35,856 bases of DNA from Pseudomonadota bacterium (lineage in GTDB: Bacteria; Myxococcota_A; UBA796; GCA-2862545). Below the pieces are notes generated by a model. That model saw only the letters and a program-made list of their open reading frames with translations, did no database searches and was not told the origin of the DNA. The stretch spans positions 1 through 35,856 of the forward strand of contig PKDJ01000274.1 of the NCBI GenBank assembly GCA_002862545.1, in the 5' to 3' direction. The position numbers and the translations under genes were made by a program. Positions 15,732-24,097 of the stretch are shown here, piece by piece; positions within the stretch are counted from its first letter, which is position 1, and the number at the start of each line of letters is the position of its first letter.

Positions 15732-17141
15732 TTACTCCACGGTGAAGAGGCACCGCGTGAGGGGGAGGTAGATGTCGGCGAGCACGTACAGGTAGTACGT
15801 CTCACCGGCCATCAGCTCAGGTGCCGAGCCGTCCTCGGGCCAGCGCTGCCAGGTGTCCGGCAGCGTGTCGCCGTAGGTCAGGCCCGATGCCACCGGGTCG
15901 GCCGTCCAGTCCACGTCGAGTCGCCAGACCGTGCCCTCGGGGAGGTCGAGGTTCGGTGGGACGCCTGGGGGATTCGCGTCGGCCTCGAGCACGTAGACGT
16001 AGCGGGCGTCGCCGCCGGCCCAGGTGATCGTGCCGTCCGCGGCCACACCGAGGCCATCGGCGCACGCGTCGGGGACGTACTCGAGCTGGTCGTAGAGGGG
16101 GCCGCCGAAGGGCGGGGTGTCGACGAAGTCTTCGCGGGTGAGGCCGCGGCGCGCGAGCTCGCCCTCGAAGAAGGCGATCATCCGGTCTTCGTCGGTGGTG
16201 GGGCTGCCTGCACGCTCGCGCGAGAAGCCGTTGTTGTCCTCGGCCTCGAAGGCTCCGAAGACGGACGAATCGACCCAGCCGGCCATCATCGCCATGCCGT
16301 CGTCATCGAAGGTGTCGGTCCAGATCGGACCGGCCTCGATGTACCAGCCCGAGGCCTCACCGTCGGGGGCTTCGGTGGTCGAGTGGCAGCAGATGCAGGC
16401 GGAGGCCTCGACCTGGTCGGTCACCCACTCGTACTCGGCGACCCAGGTGGGGTCGGAGAGGCGCGGGTCGTCGGGCGCGGTGTCGGCCGATGCGGACGCG
16501 CCCCAGTAGGGCCGCTGGGTCAGCACGGCGCTGCAGTCCGCGTAGTCGGCGAAGTACCGGCCCTCCTCCGTTGCACCGGAGATCGCCTGCCAGGTGCACA
16601 CCTCGCCATCGGGACCGGCTCCTGCAGGCTCGCCCTCGATCGGTGGGACGCAGATCTGCTCGAACTGCTGGAAGACGGTGCTGCCCCCGCCCCCGCCACC
16701 CGTCGCGCCCTCGCAGATCGGAGACGGCACGAAGGTGCCTCCTGCGAACGTACAGCCGAGCTCCAGACCATCGCAGGAATCACCGTACTCACCGGGAAAC
16801 ACGAGGACAGTGTGCTCCGGGGTGCCCTCTCCCACGATGCACTCGCCGAGGATGCTCTCGCGATCGCACGTGACACCCTCGAGGAAGGCGCCCGGCTCGG
16901 AGCCGGGCGAAGGCGCGGTGCAGTCGGTGGTGGCCGCATCCACCGTCCAGCCAGAGCCGAGGTACTCCTTGCACTCGTCACTCTGCGAGAAGGCGTTCAC
17001 GTAGTCGCAGCGGCCGACAGCGTCGCCTGTCGGGCTGGTCACGCTGCTGGTCGACGTCACGCCGGAGCTGTCGGTGGGCTCGGACTTCGGAGCGTCTCCC
17101 GCACAAGCAGCGAGAAAGAGGACAAAAACGACGCGGTGCAT
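15732..17141 (-). CDS. Large lipoprotein with a CxxCH haem-binding-like motif
   Basis: The 469-residue protein starts at ATG 17141 behind GGAGG, with a leader ending VLFLAACAGD and a T/S/D linker. The N-terminal half has many cysteines (GRCDYVNAF, DECKEYL, TTDCTAP, GECIVGEG, DSCDGLELGCTF), which suggests disulfides, plus a seven-glycine run. Near the middle, ACICCHST holds a CxxCH (Cys249, Cys252, His253) in a helical context, followed by GWYIEAGPIWTD. This pattern is consistent with covalent haem c. The C-terminal ~120 residues look beta-rich (RYVYVLEADANPPG, ETYYLYVLADIYLPLTRC). The candidate selenoprotein gene starts 43 bp after its stop on the same strand. I cannot name the family. Confidence 0.7.
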   Translation of the reverse strand: MHRVVFVLFLAACAGDAPKSEPTDSSGVTSTSSVTSPTGDAVGRCDYVNAFSQSDECKEYLGSGWTVDAATTDCTAPSPGSEPGAFLEGVTCDRESILGECIVGEGTPEHTVLVFPGEYGDSCDGLELGCTFAGGTFVPSPICEGATGGGGGGSTVFQQFEQICVPPIEGEPAGAGPDGEVCTWQAISGATEEGRYFADYADCSAVLTQRPYWGASASADTAPDDPRLSDPTWVAEYEWVTDQVEASACICCHSTTEAPDGEASGWYIEAGPIWTDTFDDDGMAMMAGWVDSSVFGAFEAEDNNGFSRERAGSPTTDEDRMIAFFEGELARRGLTREDFVDTPPFGGPLYDQLEYVPDACADGLGVAADGTITWAGGDARYVYVLEADANPPGVPPNLDLPEGTVWRLDVDWTADPVASGLTYGDTLPDTWQRWPEDGSAPELMAGETYYLYVLADIYLPLTRCLFTVE

Positions 17142-17338
17142 GGCGCCTCCAGTGCAATTTCACCAGAAATAGACTCTGAACAGGAAATGCGCAACCCTTT
17201 GGACAATTTGTGTCCGTGTCGGTGGATTCGCCATGGGTGGTGGCCACGGACGGTGAGCGCGGGCGCATCAGAGATCTTCAGGCACTGTCAGGCGACCTGG
17301 AGCCGACCGTGGATCGACACTCCACCGGGGGGTAGCGA

Positions 17339-19369
17339 ATGCGCACTCTGGCGGTTCTGGTGATGATGGGCTGTGGCAGTCCTGTACCCGAGACAGCAGT
17401 CGAGGTCTGCGACAACCGACGCGATGACGACGGTGATGGCTGGGTCGACTGTGGCGACGCGGACTGTCTCGGCCAGTGTGCGGAGTCCTGCGAGGACGGC
17501 CAAGACGACGATGGTGACGGCCTCGTGGACTGTGAAGACCCCGACTGTGATGGTCGGTGCGCGGAGATCTGCGACGATGGCCGTGACAACGACGGAGACG
17601 GGCTGACGGACTGCGTGGATGCCGACTGCTACGGACACTGTTCTGAGGACTGCGGCAACGGTCGGGACGACGACGCGGATGGTCTGGTCGACTGCATGGA
17701 CCCGGACTGCAGTGAGGACCGCTGCATCGAGCACTGCGACGACGGCCGCGACAACGATGGCGATGGTCTCGTCGACTGCGACGATCCAGACTGCTCGCAC
17801 CTGCAGTGCGCAGAGATCTGCGACGACGGCCGCGACAACGACGCCGACGGCCGCGTGGACTGCGCGGACCCCGACTGCGAGCCCGCCTGTGCTGAGCACT
17901 GCACTGACGGTGAGGACAACGACGGCGATCGCCTCGTCGACTGCGATGATCCGGAGTGTGACTTCCTCTGCGACGCGGATGGGGACGGCTACCGCAGCTG
18001 GGTCGTCGGCGGTGACGACTGTGACGACCGCGATGCGACCATCCATCCTGGTCGCACCGAGGTCTGCAACGCGATCGACGACGACTGCGACTACGATGTC
18101 GATGAGGACGACCCGGGCCTGGATGGAAGCACCCTGCGGCGCTGGCATCGCGATGCCGACGGCGACGGCTATGGGAGCGGAGCGCGTGAAGACGGTGTGC
18201 GGGCGTGCTTCATGCCCGAGGGCTTCGTGGCGGATTCCTCAGACTGCGATGATGGGGATCCTCGCGTACATCCCTCTGCGACCGAGATCTGTGACGGGCG
18301 GGACAACGACTGTGACGCGCTGCGGGACGACGCCGACCCCAGCGTCGATCTCGCCACGGCGCCCGCGTGGAGTCTGGACGCCGACACCGATGGCTATGGC
18401 AGCGCTCTGGAGACCGTCGTTGCCTGTCGGCGTCCGACGCTGTTCTATGTGCCGAACAGCGAGGACTGCGACGACGACGACCCCCGGATCGGTCCCCCGA
18501 CATCGTGGGTGCCGGATGGCGATGGCGATGGCGTCGGCACAGGGGAGCCCGACGGGATGCTCTCCTGCGTCGCGCCAGCACCTGGCCTCGCAGCCTACAG
18601 TCGTGGTCAGGACTGCGCGGACGATGATCCGAGCGTCTTTCCTGGGGCGATCGAGGTCTGTGAAGACGGTCTCGACCAGGACTGCGACGGCGTCGACGAT
18701 GCCTGTGCGAGGCTGATGTACGCGGCCACGGGGGGCTGGTCGAGGGACACCGACATCTGGGAGATCGACACGGAGGGTCACAGGGTCCGCCTCTTGGGCA
18801 GCGTGGAGGAGCGCATCACGTCGATGACCTTCGGCCCGGGTGGCCAGCTGTATGTGATCGGTGGCAGCCTGGCGTCGTTCGGCGTCGGAGTCCTCGACCT
18901 GGCGACCGGCGAGCTCACCGAGCTCTTCGATCCACGTCTCCGACAGATGGCCATGACGGCGACTCCGGAGCACCTCTACGTCGCAGACCAGACAGACCAT
19001 CTCTACCGGTATGACTGGGAGACGCTCGACCGGGTCGATCTGGGCCTTCCCGACTTGTCGGGAGAGGGAGGGGGCTGGGATCTGGCGACGCACCCGGATG
19101 GGACGGTCTTTTATGGCAACAGCGAGTCACTGTGGCGTCTCGGGCCCGAGGACCGGATGCTGCCGGTGGCGCGCCTGACTGACCTGGGCACGACCCGTCA
19201 GGGCAGTGGGATGACGTTCCACGGCGGAGTGCTGTGGTTGACGGGACCGGGCACCGAGTTCGGAAACCGGGAGCTGTACATGATCGATCCGGAGACCGGA
19301 GATGCGGTCGGTACCGGCGTGATCATCCCAACCGGCCAGGTCGACGCGCTCGCATCGCCCACGCCGTGA
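17339..19369 (+). CDS. Cys/Asp-repeat metal-binding lipoprotein with MopE-type motifs and C-terminal propeller-like domain
   Basis: The 676-residue product begins with a leader ending LVMMGCG. Residues 24-211 hold seven ~27-residue units of the form C-x-D-G-x-D-N-D-G-D-G-x-x-D-C-x-D-P-D-C. Each is a calcium-loop-like Asp ladder bracketed by cysteines. Residues ~211-458 switch to MopE-type motifs ([31 protein letters not shown], repeated with variations). The same motif family gives MopE of Methylococcus its copper-binding annotation. The last ~215 residues ([19 protein letters not shown] onward) resemble a propeller with dispersed LYVxxxxDxLYRYD strands. It is probably a surface protein stiffened by Ca or another metal. 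Confidence 0.85.
   Translation: MRTLAVLVMMGCGSPVPETAVEVCDNRRDDDGDGWVDCGDADCLGQCAESCEDGQDDDGDGLVDCEDPDCDGRCAEICDDGRDNDGDGLTDCVDADCYGHCSEDCGNGRDDDADGLVDCMDPDCSEDRCIEHCDDGRDNDGDGLVDCDDPDCSHLQCAEICDDGRDNDADGRVDCADPDCEPACAEHCTDGEDNDGDRLVDCDDPECDFLCDADGDGYRSWVVGGDDCDDRDATIHPGRTEVCNAIDDDCDYDVDEDDPGLDGSTLRRWHRDADGDGYGSGAREDGVRACFMPEGFVADSSDCDDGDPRVHPSATEICDGRDNDCDALRDDADPSVDLATAPAWSLDADTDGYGSALETVVACRRPTLFYVPNSEDCDDDDPRIGPPTSWVPDGDGDGVGTGEPDGMLSCVAPAPGLAAYSRGQDCADDDPSVFPGAIEVCEDGLDQDCDGVDDACARLMYAATGGWSRDTDIWEIDTEGHRVRLLGSVEERITSMTFGPGGQLYVIGGSLASFGVGVLDLATGELTELFDPRLRQMAMTATPEHLYVADQTDHLYRYDWETLDRVDLGLPDLSGEGGGWDLATHPDGTVFYGNSESLWRLGPEDRMLPVARLTDLGTTRQGSGMTFHGGVLWLTGPGTEFGNRELYMIDPETGDAVGTGVIIPTGQVDALASPTP
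17408..17971 (+). repeat. Seven in-frame tandem coding repeats (~81-84 bp each)
   Basis: The DNA repeats encode the Cys/Asp ladder units and start at codons 24, 51, 78, 105, 133, 161 and 188 of the host gene. Unit lengths vary by one codon and the DNA sequences have diverged. They are therefore old protein-level repeats rather than a recent microsatellite, but they could still recombine. Confidence 0.8.
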
Positions 19370-19757
19370 GGCGCTAGGTGCCCCGCATTCCACTCTCTGT
19401 GGAGAGCTTGGGTAGCAAGAGATGATGGCTGGCAGAGGCACGGGATTGGTCTCGCGGCGTCCCGCGCATCGTGAGAGGAGCAGATGCTGCGCAGGTCCAC
19501 ACCGAACGCAAGAGAGCGTCAAGACCCTTTCAAGAGGGGCCGCACGAGACTGGGAGCATCCCGAGTGAGAGGACGAGATGTTTCTCCTGAGCCGAGCCGT
19601 GGGCATGGACGACCGACGCTACGACCGCACGAACGAGCCGGGCAGCCGTCCTCGACCCGTCCTGCGCCTCATCTCGCGCGTGCGAGCCCCGGAGACGCCC
19701 GTGCCAGCGCCGCTTCCTCCAGGTCCGCGCGCCGCCTGAAGAGACTGCGTCGGCGCA
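19370..19757. other. Intergenic stretch between convergent genes
   Basis: About 390 bp between the repeat lipoprotein gene and the 3' end of trpS. I see no RNA gene, mobile element or strong terminator. The only coding candidate is the 53-codon frame described separately. A weak CTCTC-TGTG-GAGAG hairpin lies near the left end without a T tract. Confidence 0.5.
19578..19739 (+). CDS. Possible small protein, 53 residues
   Basis: An ATG preceded by GAGAGGA opens a 53-codon frame ending in TGA. The product is basic and Pro-rich at its end (MDDRRYDRTNEPG, then APLPPGPRAA). Third codon positions are mostly G or C, though less so than in neighbouring genes. No family is recognised and no signal peptide is clear. 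In GC-rich DNA a frame this short may occur by chance. Confidence 0.25.
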   Translation: MFLLSRAVGMDDRRYDRTNEPGSRPRPVLRLISRVRAPETPVPAPLPPGPRAA

Positions 19758-20765
19758 CTACCGGCGAGCGATTCCGATGGCGTCGCGAACGCGAGCGAGC
19801 ACCGGCACCGAGACCTCTCGGGCCTTGGAGGCTCCGGACTCGAGGATCTCGTCGAGCAGCGGCTTGTTCGCCATCAGCTCTTCGTAGCGGGCGCGAGGCT
19901 CCGCGAGATGCCGCTCTAGCTCCTCGAACAGGAGCTGCTTGGCGCCACCCCAGGAGATTCCCGAGCGGTACTCGGCGGCCAGGGCCTTCTCGGCATCGGC
20001 GTCGAGCAGGGCCCGGTGGATGCCGAACACGACGCTGTCGTCCGGGTTCTTCGGCTCCTCGGGAGGCGTGGAGTCGGTCTTGATGCGCATCACCGTCTTG
20101 CGCAGCTTCTTGGTGGGCAAGAAGCAGGGGAGGGTGTTGCCGTAGGACTTGGACATCTTGCGGCCGTCGAGGCCGGGCACGATGGCCGTCTGCGCTCTCA
20201 GGGAGTGCCCTGGGAGGCGGAGTGCGTCGGCGCCGTAGTGGTGGTTGATGCGCTGCGCGATGTCGCGGGCGATCTCCACGTGCTGCACCTGGTCTTTGCC
20301 GACGGGGACGAGGTCGGCATCGACGATGAGGATGTCGGCCGCCATGAGCACTGGGTAGGTGTACAGCCCCATGCCGACGCCGGCGTCCTCGGGCTCGCCC
20401 GCGTCGCGGTTGCGATCCGTGGCGGCCTTGTAGGCATGGGCCTTGTTCATGAAGCCCTTGGGCGTGAAGCAGGCGAGAATCCAGGCCAGCTCGAAGATCT
20501 CGGGCACGTCGGACTGCCGGTAGAAGACGACCTTCTCGGGGTCGAGGCCGAAGGCGAGCCACGTGGCGGCGACCTCGTAGGTCTCGTGGATCAGGCGCTC
20601 GCGGTCCTGTGCACCGGTGAGCGCGTGGTAGTCGGCGACGAAGTAGTACGCCTTGCAGTCCGCGCGCTCGGCGAGCTCGAGCCCAGGCAAGATGGCCCCG
20701 AGGTAGTTGCCGACGTGTGGGGTGCCGGTGGGCTTGATGCCGGTGAGCGCAACCTTGTGGGCCAC
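19758..20765 (-). CDS. trpS: Tryptophan--tRNA ligase
   Basis: Class I aminoacyl-tRNA synthetase that charges tRNA-Trp in the cytoplasm. The GTG at 20765 follows GGAGG by five bases and gives a 335-residue protein of normal family size. An in-frame extension upstream has no family similarity. The HIGH-equivalent is PTGTPHVGNYLGA (residues 12-24) and the KMSKS loop is GRKMSKS (203-207). YFVADYHALT, MAADILIVDADLVPVGKDQVQHVE and PKGFMNKAHAYK are all typical. It resembles the longer-loop bacterial TrpS subgroup carrying an insert after GFMNKAHAYKA. Its 5' end faces the tetR gene across about 275 bp. Confidence 0.95.
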   Translation of the reverse strand: MAHKVALTGIKPTGTPHVGNYLGAILPGLELAERADCKAYYFVADYHALTGAQDRERLIHETYEVAATWLAFGLDPEKVVFYRQSDVPEIFELAWILACFTPKGFMNKAHAYKAATDRNRDAGEPEDAGVGMGLYTYPVLMAADILIVDADLVPVGKDQVQHVEIARDIAQRINHHYGADALRLPGHSLRAQTAIVPGLDGRKMSKSYGNTLPCFLPTKKLRKTVMRIKTDSTPPEEPKNPDDSVVFGIHRALLDADAEKALAAEYRSGISWGGAKQLLFEELERHLAEPRARYEELMANKPLLDEILESGASKAREVSVPVLARVRDAIGIARR

Positions 20766-20975
20766 AGTGTCCTCCGAAGGGACTCGGCCTAACCAGTGAG
20801 GGACCGGCTCGCAGGAGACTCCAGGTGGCAGCCTGCACCGTGGAGCCAGTTGCCCGGCACGCACGGATTCGGCACACACTCGCCGAGTCGAGGGTGGTGG
20901 TGAAAGGTCACGATGCGCCGTGCGCCGGGCCGAGGGAGAGAGCATGTGGTGGATGTCGATGCGGCCCAGAAAACA

Positions 20976-21021
20976 GTCAGACTTGACGGGTTTGGGCTCT
21001 GGCAATACAGTCAGCTCTGAC
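20976..21021 (+). promoter_or_regulatory. Sigma70-like promoter framed by two palindromic operator copies upstream of tetR-type gene
   Basis: TTGACG (20983-20988) and TACAGT (21006-21011) are 17 bp apart, a good sigma70-type promoter. Two copies of a 12-bp palindrome overlap its ends. GTCAGACTTGAC (20976-20987, one mismatch between arms) covers the -35, and GTCAGCTCTGAC (21010-21021, perfect arms) covers the end of the -10 and the likely start site. Their centres are 34 bp apart, about three helical turns. This is a typical layout for autorepression by the TetR-family protein encoded just downstream. Confidence 0.55.
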
Positions 21022-21040
21022 GGTTACGGGAGCTGTGGTC

Positions 21041-21628
21041 ATGGCCCGACAAGCACGCGCCCTCGAGACACGACGACGCCTCCTCGAGGCGACGGTCTCG
21101 GCGCTGAGCGAGTGTGGCTACGCGGGCGCGACGACCCAGGAGGTCTGTCGTCGGGCGGGTGTCTCGCGTGGCACGCTGCTGCACCACTTCCCCACGCGGG
21201 CCGTCCTGCTCGTCGCGGGCCTCGAGCACGTGCTCACCGAGGTCGTGCGGGACTTCGTCGCGGCCCACGAGGGCGCGGCCCCGCTGTCGCCTGACGCGTT
21301 GCTCGCTCAGATGTGGGAGCAGTGGCAGGGGCCTGCCCTCACGGCCTGGCTCGAGCTCGCGGTGGCGTCCCGCACGAGCGAGGATCTCCAGGAGCCGATG
21401 CGGCGGGTGATGGCCGACTTCGACGCCCTGGTTGCCGACGCCTTCGCCCAGCTCGTGCCGACGACCTCCCTGCCGGAGCCTCTTCAGCAGGGCGTCCCCG
21501 TCTTTGTCTTCGCCACCCTCAACGGCCTCGCCGTCGCCCGCAGCTACGAGCCCGTCGGTCACGCCGACACGGTGCTCGGGCTCCTCGGGCTGCTCGGCCA
21601 CGGCGTCTTCTCGGGAGAGATCCGATGA
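21041..21628 (+). CDS. TetR/AcrR-family transcriptional regulator
   Basis: The 195-residue protein has an N-terminal TetR DNA-binding domain: ETRRRLLEATVSALSECGYAGATTQEVCRRAGVSRGTLLHHFPTRAVLL, with the helix-turn-helix centred on TTQEVCRRAGVSRGTLLHHF (residues ~31-50). An all-helical ligand-binding half follows. The ATG at 21041 is chosen because GGGAG is eight bases away. A GTG six bases earlier would be too close to it. The stop overlaps the next gene's ATG, so the regulator is co-translated with the hydroxylase it probably controls. A pair of palindromes sits over its promoter. The ligand is unknown, but neighbours suggest a lipid or hydrophobic effector. Confidence 0.92.
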   Translation: MARQARALETRRRLLEATVSALSECGYAGATTQEVCRRAGVSRGTLLHHFPTRAVLLVAGLEHVLTEVVRDFVAAHEGAAPLSPDALLAQMWEQWQGPALTAWLELAVASRTSEDLQEPMRRVMADFDALVADAFAQLVPTTSLPEPLQQGVPVFVFATLNGLAVARSYEPVGHADTVLGLLGLLGHGVFSGEIR

Positions 21629-22860
21629 GTGAGCTCCAGCTCCTGGCCATGGCCTACGCCGGCTTCCTCGCCCTGATCGCCGTCGAGTTCCTGTGGAGTC
21701 GGCTGCGCGCCGACGGCGGCTACAGGCTGGAAGAGTTCGTCGTCAACATCGGCCACGGGGTGCTCTACCAGGTCTGGGACAGCTTCACGAAGGTGCTCTT
21801 CATGGTGCCCTTCATGGTGGTCGCGGCCTGGGTGCCGTGGTCGACACTGCCGCTCGATGCCCCCTGGGCGTGGCTGCTTGCCGTCGTGCTGTTCGACTTC
21901 TCGACCTACTGGGCGCACCGGCACCACCACGAGATCAACATCTTGTGGGCCATTCACTCTGCACACCACGCCGCCGAGGACTTCAACCTCGCCGCAGCGC
22001 TCCGGCAGCCACTGCTGCAGAACACCTTCAAGTGGCTGTGGCGGCTGCCGCTGGCGCTGGTCCTGCCGGTCGAGATGTTCGTTGGGGCGGTGGTCTTCGA
22101 CTACCTGTTCCAGTTCCTCCAGCACACCCGGTACGTCGGGCGCCTCGGTCCGCTCGAGTGGGTGCTCAACACGCCGAGCCATCACCGCGTGCACCACGGC
22201 CGTCAAAAGGCCTACCTCGACAAGAACTATGGCGGCATCCTGATCATCTGGGATCGGATGTTCGGTACCTTCGAGCCTGAGGTCGAGGAGGCCGACGTCG
22301 GACTGACGCAGCCTCTCGGCACCTACAATGCGCTGTGGGCGAACCTCGAGATCTGGGCACGGCTCGTGCGGGCGACCGGGCGCGCCCAGGGCTGGAACAA
22401 GCTGCGGGTGTGGTTCGTCGGTCCGGCCGAGCTTCACCGCGTCGCACCCGGCGGACCGTCCTACCCGCCGCAGGATCTCGGCAGCACCCGGCTTAGGCCG
22501 GCAATGCGTCTGTACGTGGCGGCAGCCGGGATGCCGATTCCGCTGCTCCTCGCCTGGTCGATCCTCGGAGGCGAGACCTGGTCGCTTGCCGCACGGGTCG
22601 CCGTCGCTCTGGCCATCGTCCTGGGCGTGGTCGCCCTCGGCGGTCTGCTCGAGGAGAAGGCCTGGGCCCGCTGGCTGGAGAGCACACGCTGGGTCCTCAC
22701 GGGCGCGGTAGGGGCGGTCCTCCTTCAGCTGCCGTGGCTGCTCCTGCCGGGACTGCTCGTCGCGGCGGTCGTGCACGTCCTGGGTCGCGAGCCCCAGAGG
22801 CGGCCGGCGGGTGAGGGGGAGCTGCCGCTCGGTGCGTCAGCGTCGGTGACGCGAGCGTGA
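21625..22860 (+). CDS. Sterol desaturase / fatty acid hydroxylase family membrane protein
   Basis: The 411-residue integral-membrane di-iron enzyme carries the three histidine clusters of the family: HRHHH (98-102), HSAHH (111-115) and HHRVHH (186-191). A late NYGGILIIWDRMFGTFEPE is typical of the domain. These enzymes hydroxylate or desaturate sterols, fatty acids or related lipids at the membrane using O2. After the catalytic domain (to about residue 290) come extra hydrophobic helices (GMPIPLLLAWSIL, VAVALAIVLGVVALGG, VLTGAVGAVLLQLPWLLLPG). The protein is thus longer than minimal relatives. The ATG overlaps the tetR stop. The substrate is not determinable. Confidence 0.9.
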   Translation: MSELQLLAMAYAGFLALIAVEFLWSRLRADGGYRLEEFVVNIGHGVLYQVWDSFTKVLFMVPFMVVAAWVPWSTLPLDAPWAWLLAVVLFDFSTYWAHRHHHEINILWAIHSAHHAAEDFNLAAALRQPLLQNTFKWLWRLPLALVLPVEMFVGAVVFDYLFQFLQHTRYVGRLGPLEWVLNTPSHHRVHHGRQKAYLDKNYGGILIIWDRMFGTFEPEVEEADVGLTQPLGTYNALWANLEIWARLVRATGRAQGWNKLRVWFVGPAELHRVAPGGPSYPPQDLGSTRLRPAMRLYVAAAGMPIPLLLAWSILGGETWSLAARVAVALAIVLGVVALGGLLEEKAWARWLESTRWVLTGAVGAVLLQLPWLLLPGLLVAAVVHVLGREPQRRPAGEGELPLGASASVTRA

Positions 22861-22921
22861 GTGCGCCTGTCGGGCCCCGCCTCCACGGCGTCGATACGTG
22901 GTCTCGTGGCGGGGAGGAGCG

Positions 22922-23971
22922 GTGTACCTGGTCGTGACGCTCGAGGTCGTGGCGCTGCTTCTGGTGGCTACGGCGGTCTGGTTCTTCGGCTTCGGTGGCC
23001 AGACTCGACTGGGCTCCTGGCTCCTTCAGCGCGAGACGCAGCGCCGGCTCGCGGGTGCAGGGCTCGTCTGTCGCAGCGTGGTGCTCTCGAGCGGCGCCAC
23101 CGCCTGGCTGCACGAGCGTGCGGTTGCCGAGTCTTCCGGTCCTGCGCTCGTGATCCTGCCCGGTGGCACCAGCAGCATCGACTTCATGGGCGCCCAGCTC
23201 GCAGGGCTGATTCGTGCCCTCTCGGGCCGTCGGGTGATCGTGCTCGAGCTGCCCCATCACGGTCGCTGCGTGACGACGGACCTCGACTTCGCGGCCCGCG
23301 GTGTCGACCGGTCAGCCTTCGTCGAGCATCTTGAGCAGTCACGGGTGGCGCTTGGCCTCGACGAGGCCTTCGACCTGTTGGGGTACTCCTTGGGGGGTGG
23401 GGTGGCCCTCGCCTATGCCCTGGCTCATCCAGAGCGTGTGAGGCGCCTGGTGCTCGTCGCACCCTTCGTGCATGACGTCGCCACTCCAGCCTTCGCTGGC
23501 GTACTTCAGCGCGCCGAGTGGCGCTCCGTCCACGCCTGGGAGTCGCTCGACGAGCTCAAGCACTTCTACCGGAACTGGCTCGGCATGACGCCTCGGAGCG
23601 CGCTTCCCGAGCTCGTGCTCCGAGCCCTGCATGCGCGGCGACGGGCGACCTACCCGGCCGGCTACTGGGCCGCCTTCATGGCCGCGAGTCACGCGGCGCT
23701 CGAGCCCGAGCACCGGTTCTTGCGCGACGAGCGGGCCGCGCTGGAGGGGCTGGGTCGCTCCACGCTGCTGCTCTGTGCCCGTGACGACCGGGTCTGCGAC
23801 CACGACAAGCTGACCCAGCTGGGCGCTCTCCTCGGGCCCGAGCACTGCAGCGTCGTCTCGCTCCCCGGCGGCCATGCCTTCGCGCCAGGGCGGGGCGCGA
23901 CGATCTTCACCGAGAGCCGCGCAGCGATGCTCGGCTTCCTGCTCGGGCTGGAGCCCCTCGCAGAGAGGTGA
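22922..23971 (+). CDS. Membrane-anchored alpha/beta hydrolase
   Basis: The GTG at 22922, five bases from GGGGAGGAG, is preferred over a GTG eight codons upstream. The 349-residue protein starts with a single hydrophobic segment (YLVVTLEVVALLLVATAVWFF), which is probably an anchor. The hydrolase core shows VILPGGTSS, the nucleophile elbow GYSLGGG (Ser156), VLVAPFVHD and a late LCARDDRVCDHD with SLPGGHAF. The last two supply Asp and His candidates. It lies 61 bp after the sterol-desaturase gene on the same strand, in the TetR-headed group, which fits esterase or lipase activity. The exact substrate is unknown. Confidence 0.85.
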   Translation: MYLVVTLEVVALLLVATAVWFFGFGGQTRLGSWLLQRETQRRLAGAGLVCRSVVLSSGATAWLHERAVAESSGPALVILPGGTSSIDFMGAQLAGLIRALSGRRVIVLELPHHGRCVTTDLDFAARGVDRSAFVEHLEQSRVALGLDEAFDLLGYSLGGGVALAYALAHPERVRRLVLVAPFVHDVATPAFAGVLQRAEWRSVHAWESLDELKHFYRNWLGMTPRSALPELVLRALHARRRATYPAGYWAAFMAASHAALEPEHRFLRDERAALEGLGRSTLLLCARDDRVCDHDKLTQLGALLGPEHCSVVSLPGGHAFAPGRGATIFTESRAAMLGFLLGLEPLAER

Positions 23972-24097
23972 CGCCGCTCTGGCATCGCTGGCCCGGCGTG
24001 GTTTGGTATGGGGGATCTCCCCAGTGCTTCGGCTGTACAGGTGTGATTAGTTCGCGACCAAGCCCATCCACTTCCGCCCACCGCTGACGGGGGACTC

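Noticed and set aside
17408..17971. Regularly spaced DNA repeats that might be taken for a CRISPR array
   Set aside because: They are in frame, encode Cys/Asp units, vary in length by whole codons, and have no distinct spacers or cas genes nearby.
24009..24023. TGGGG-GATCT-CCCCA hairpin before the HSL esterase gene
   Set aside because: It lacks a T tract and lies about 40 bp past the upstream stop. It could be a terminator, but short GC palindromes are expected by chance here.
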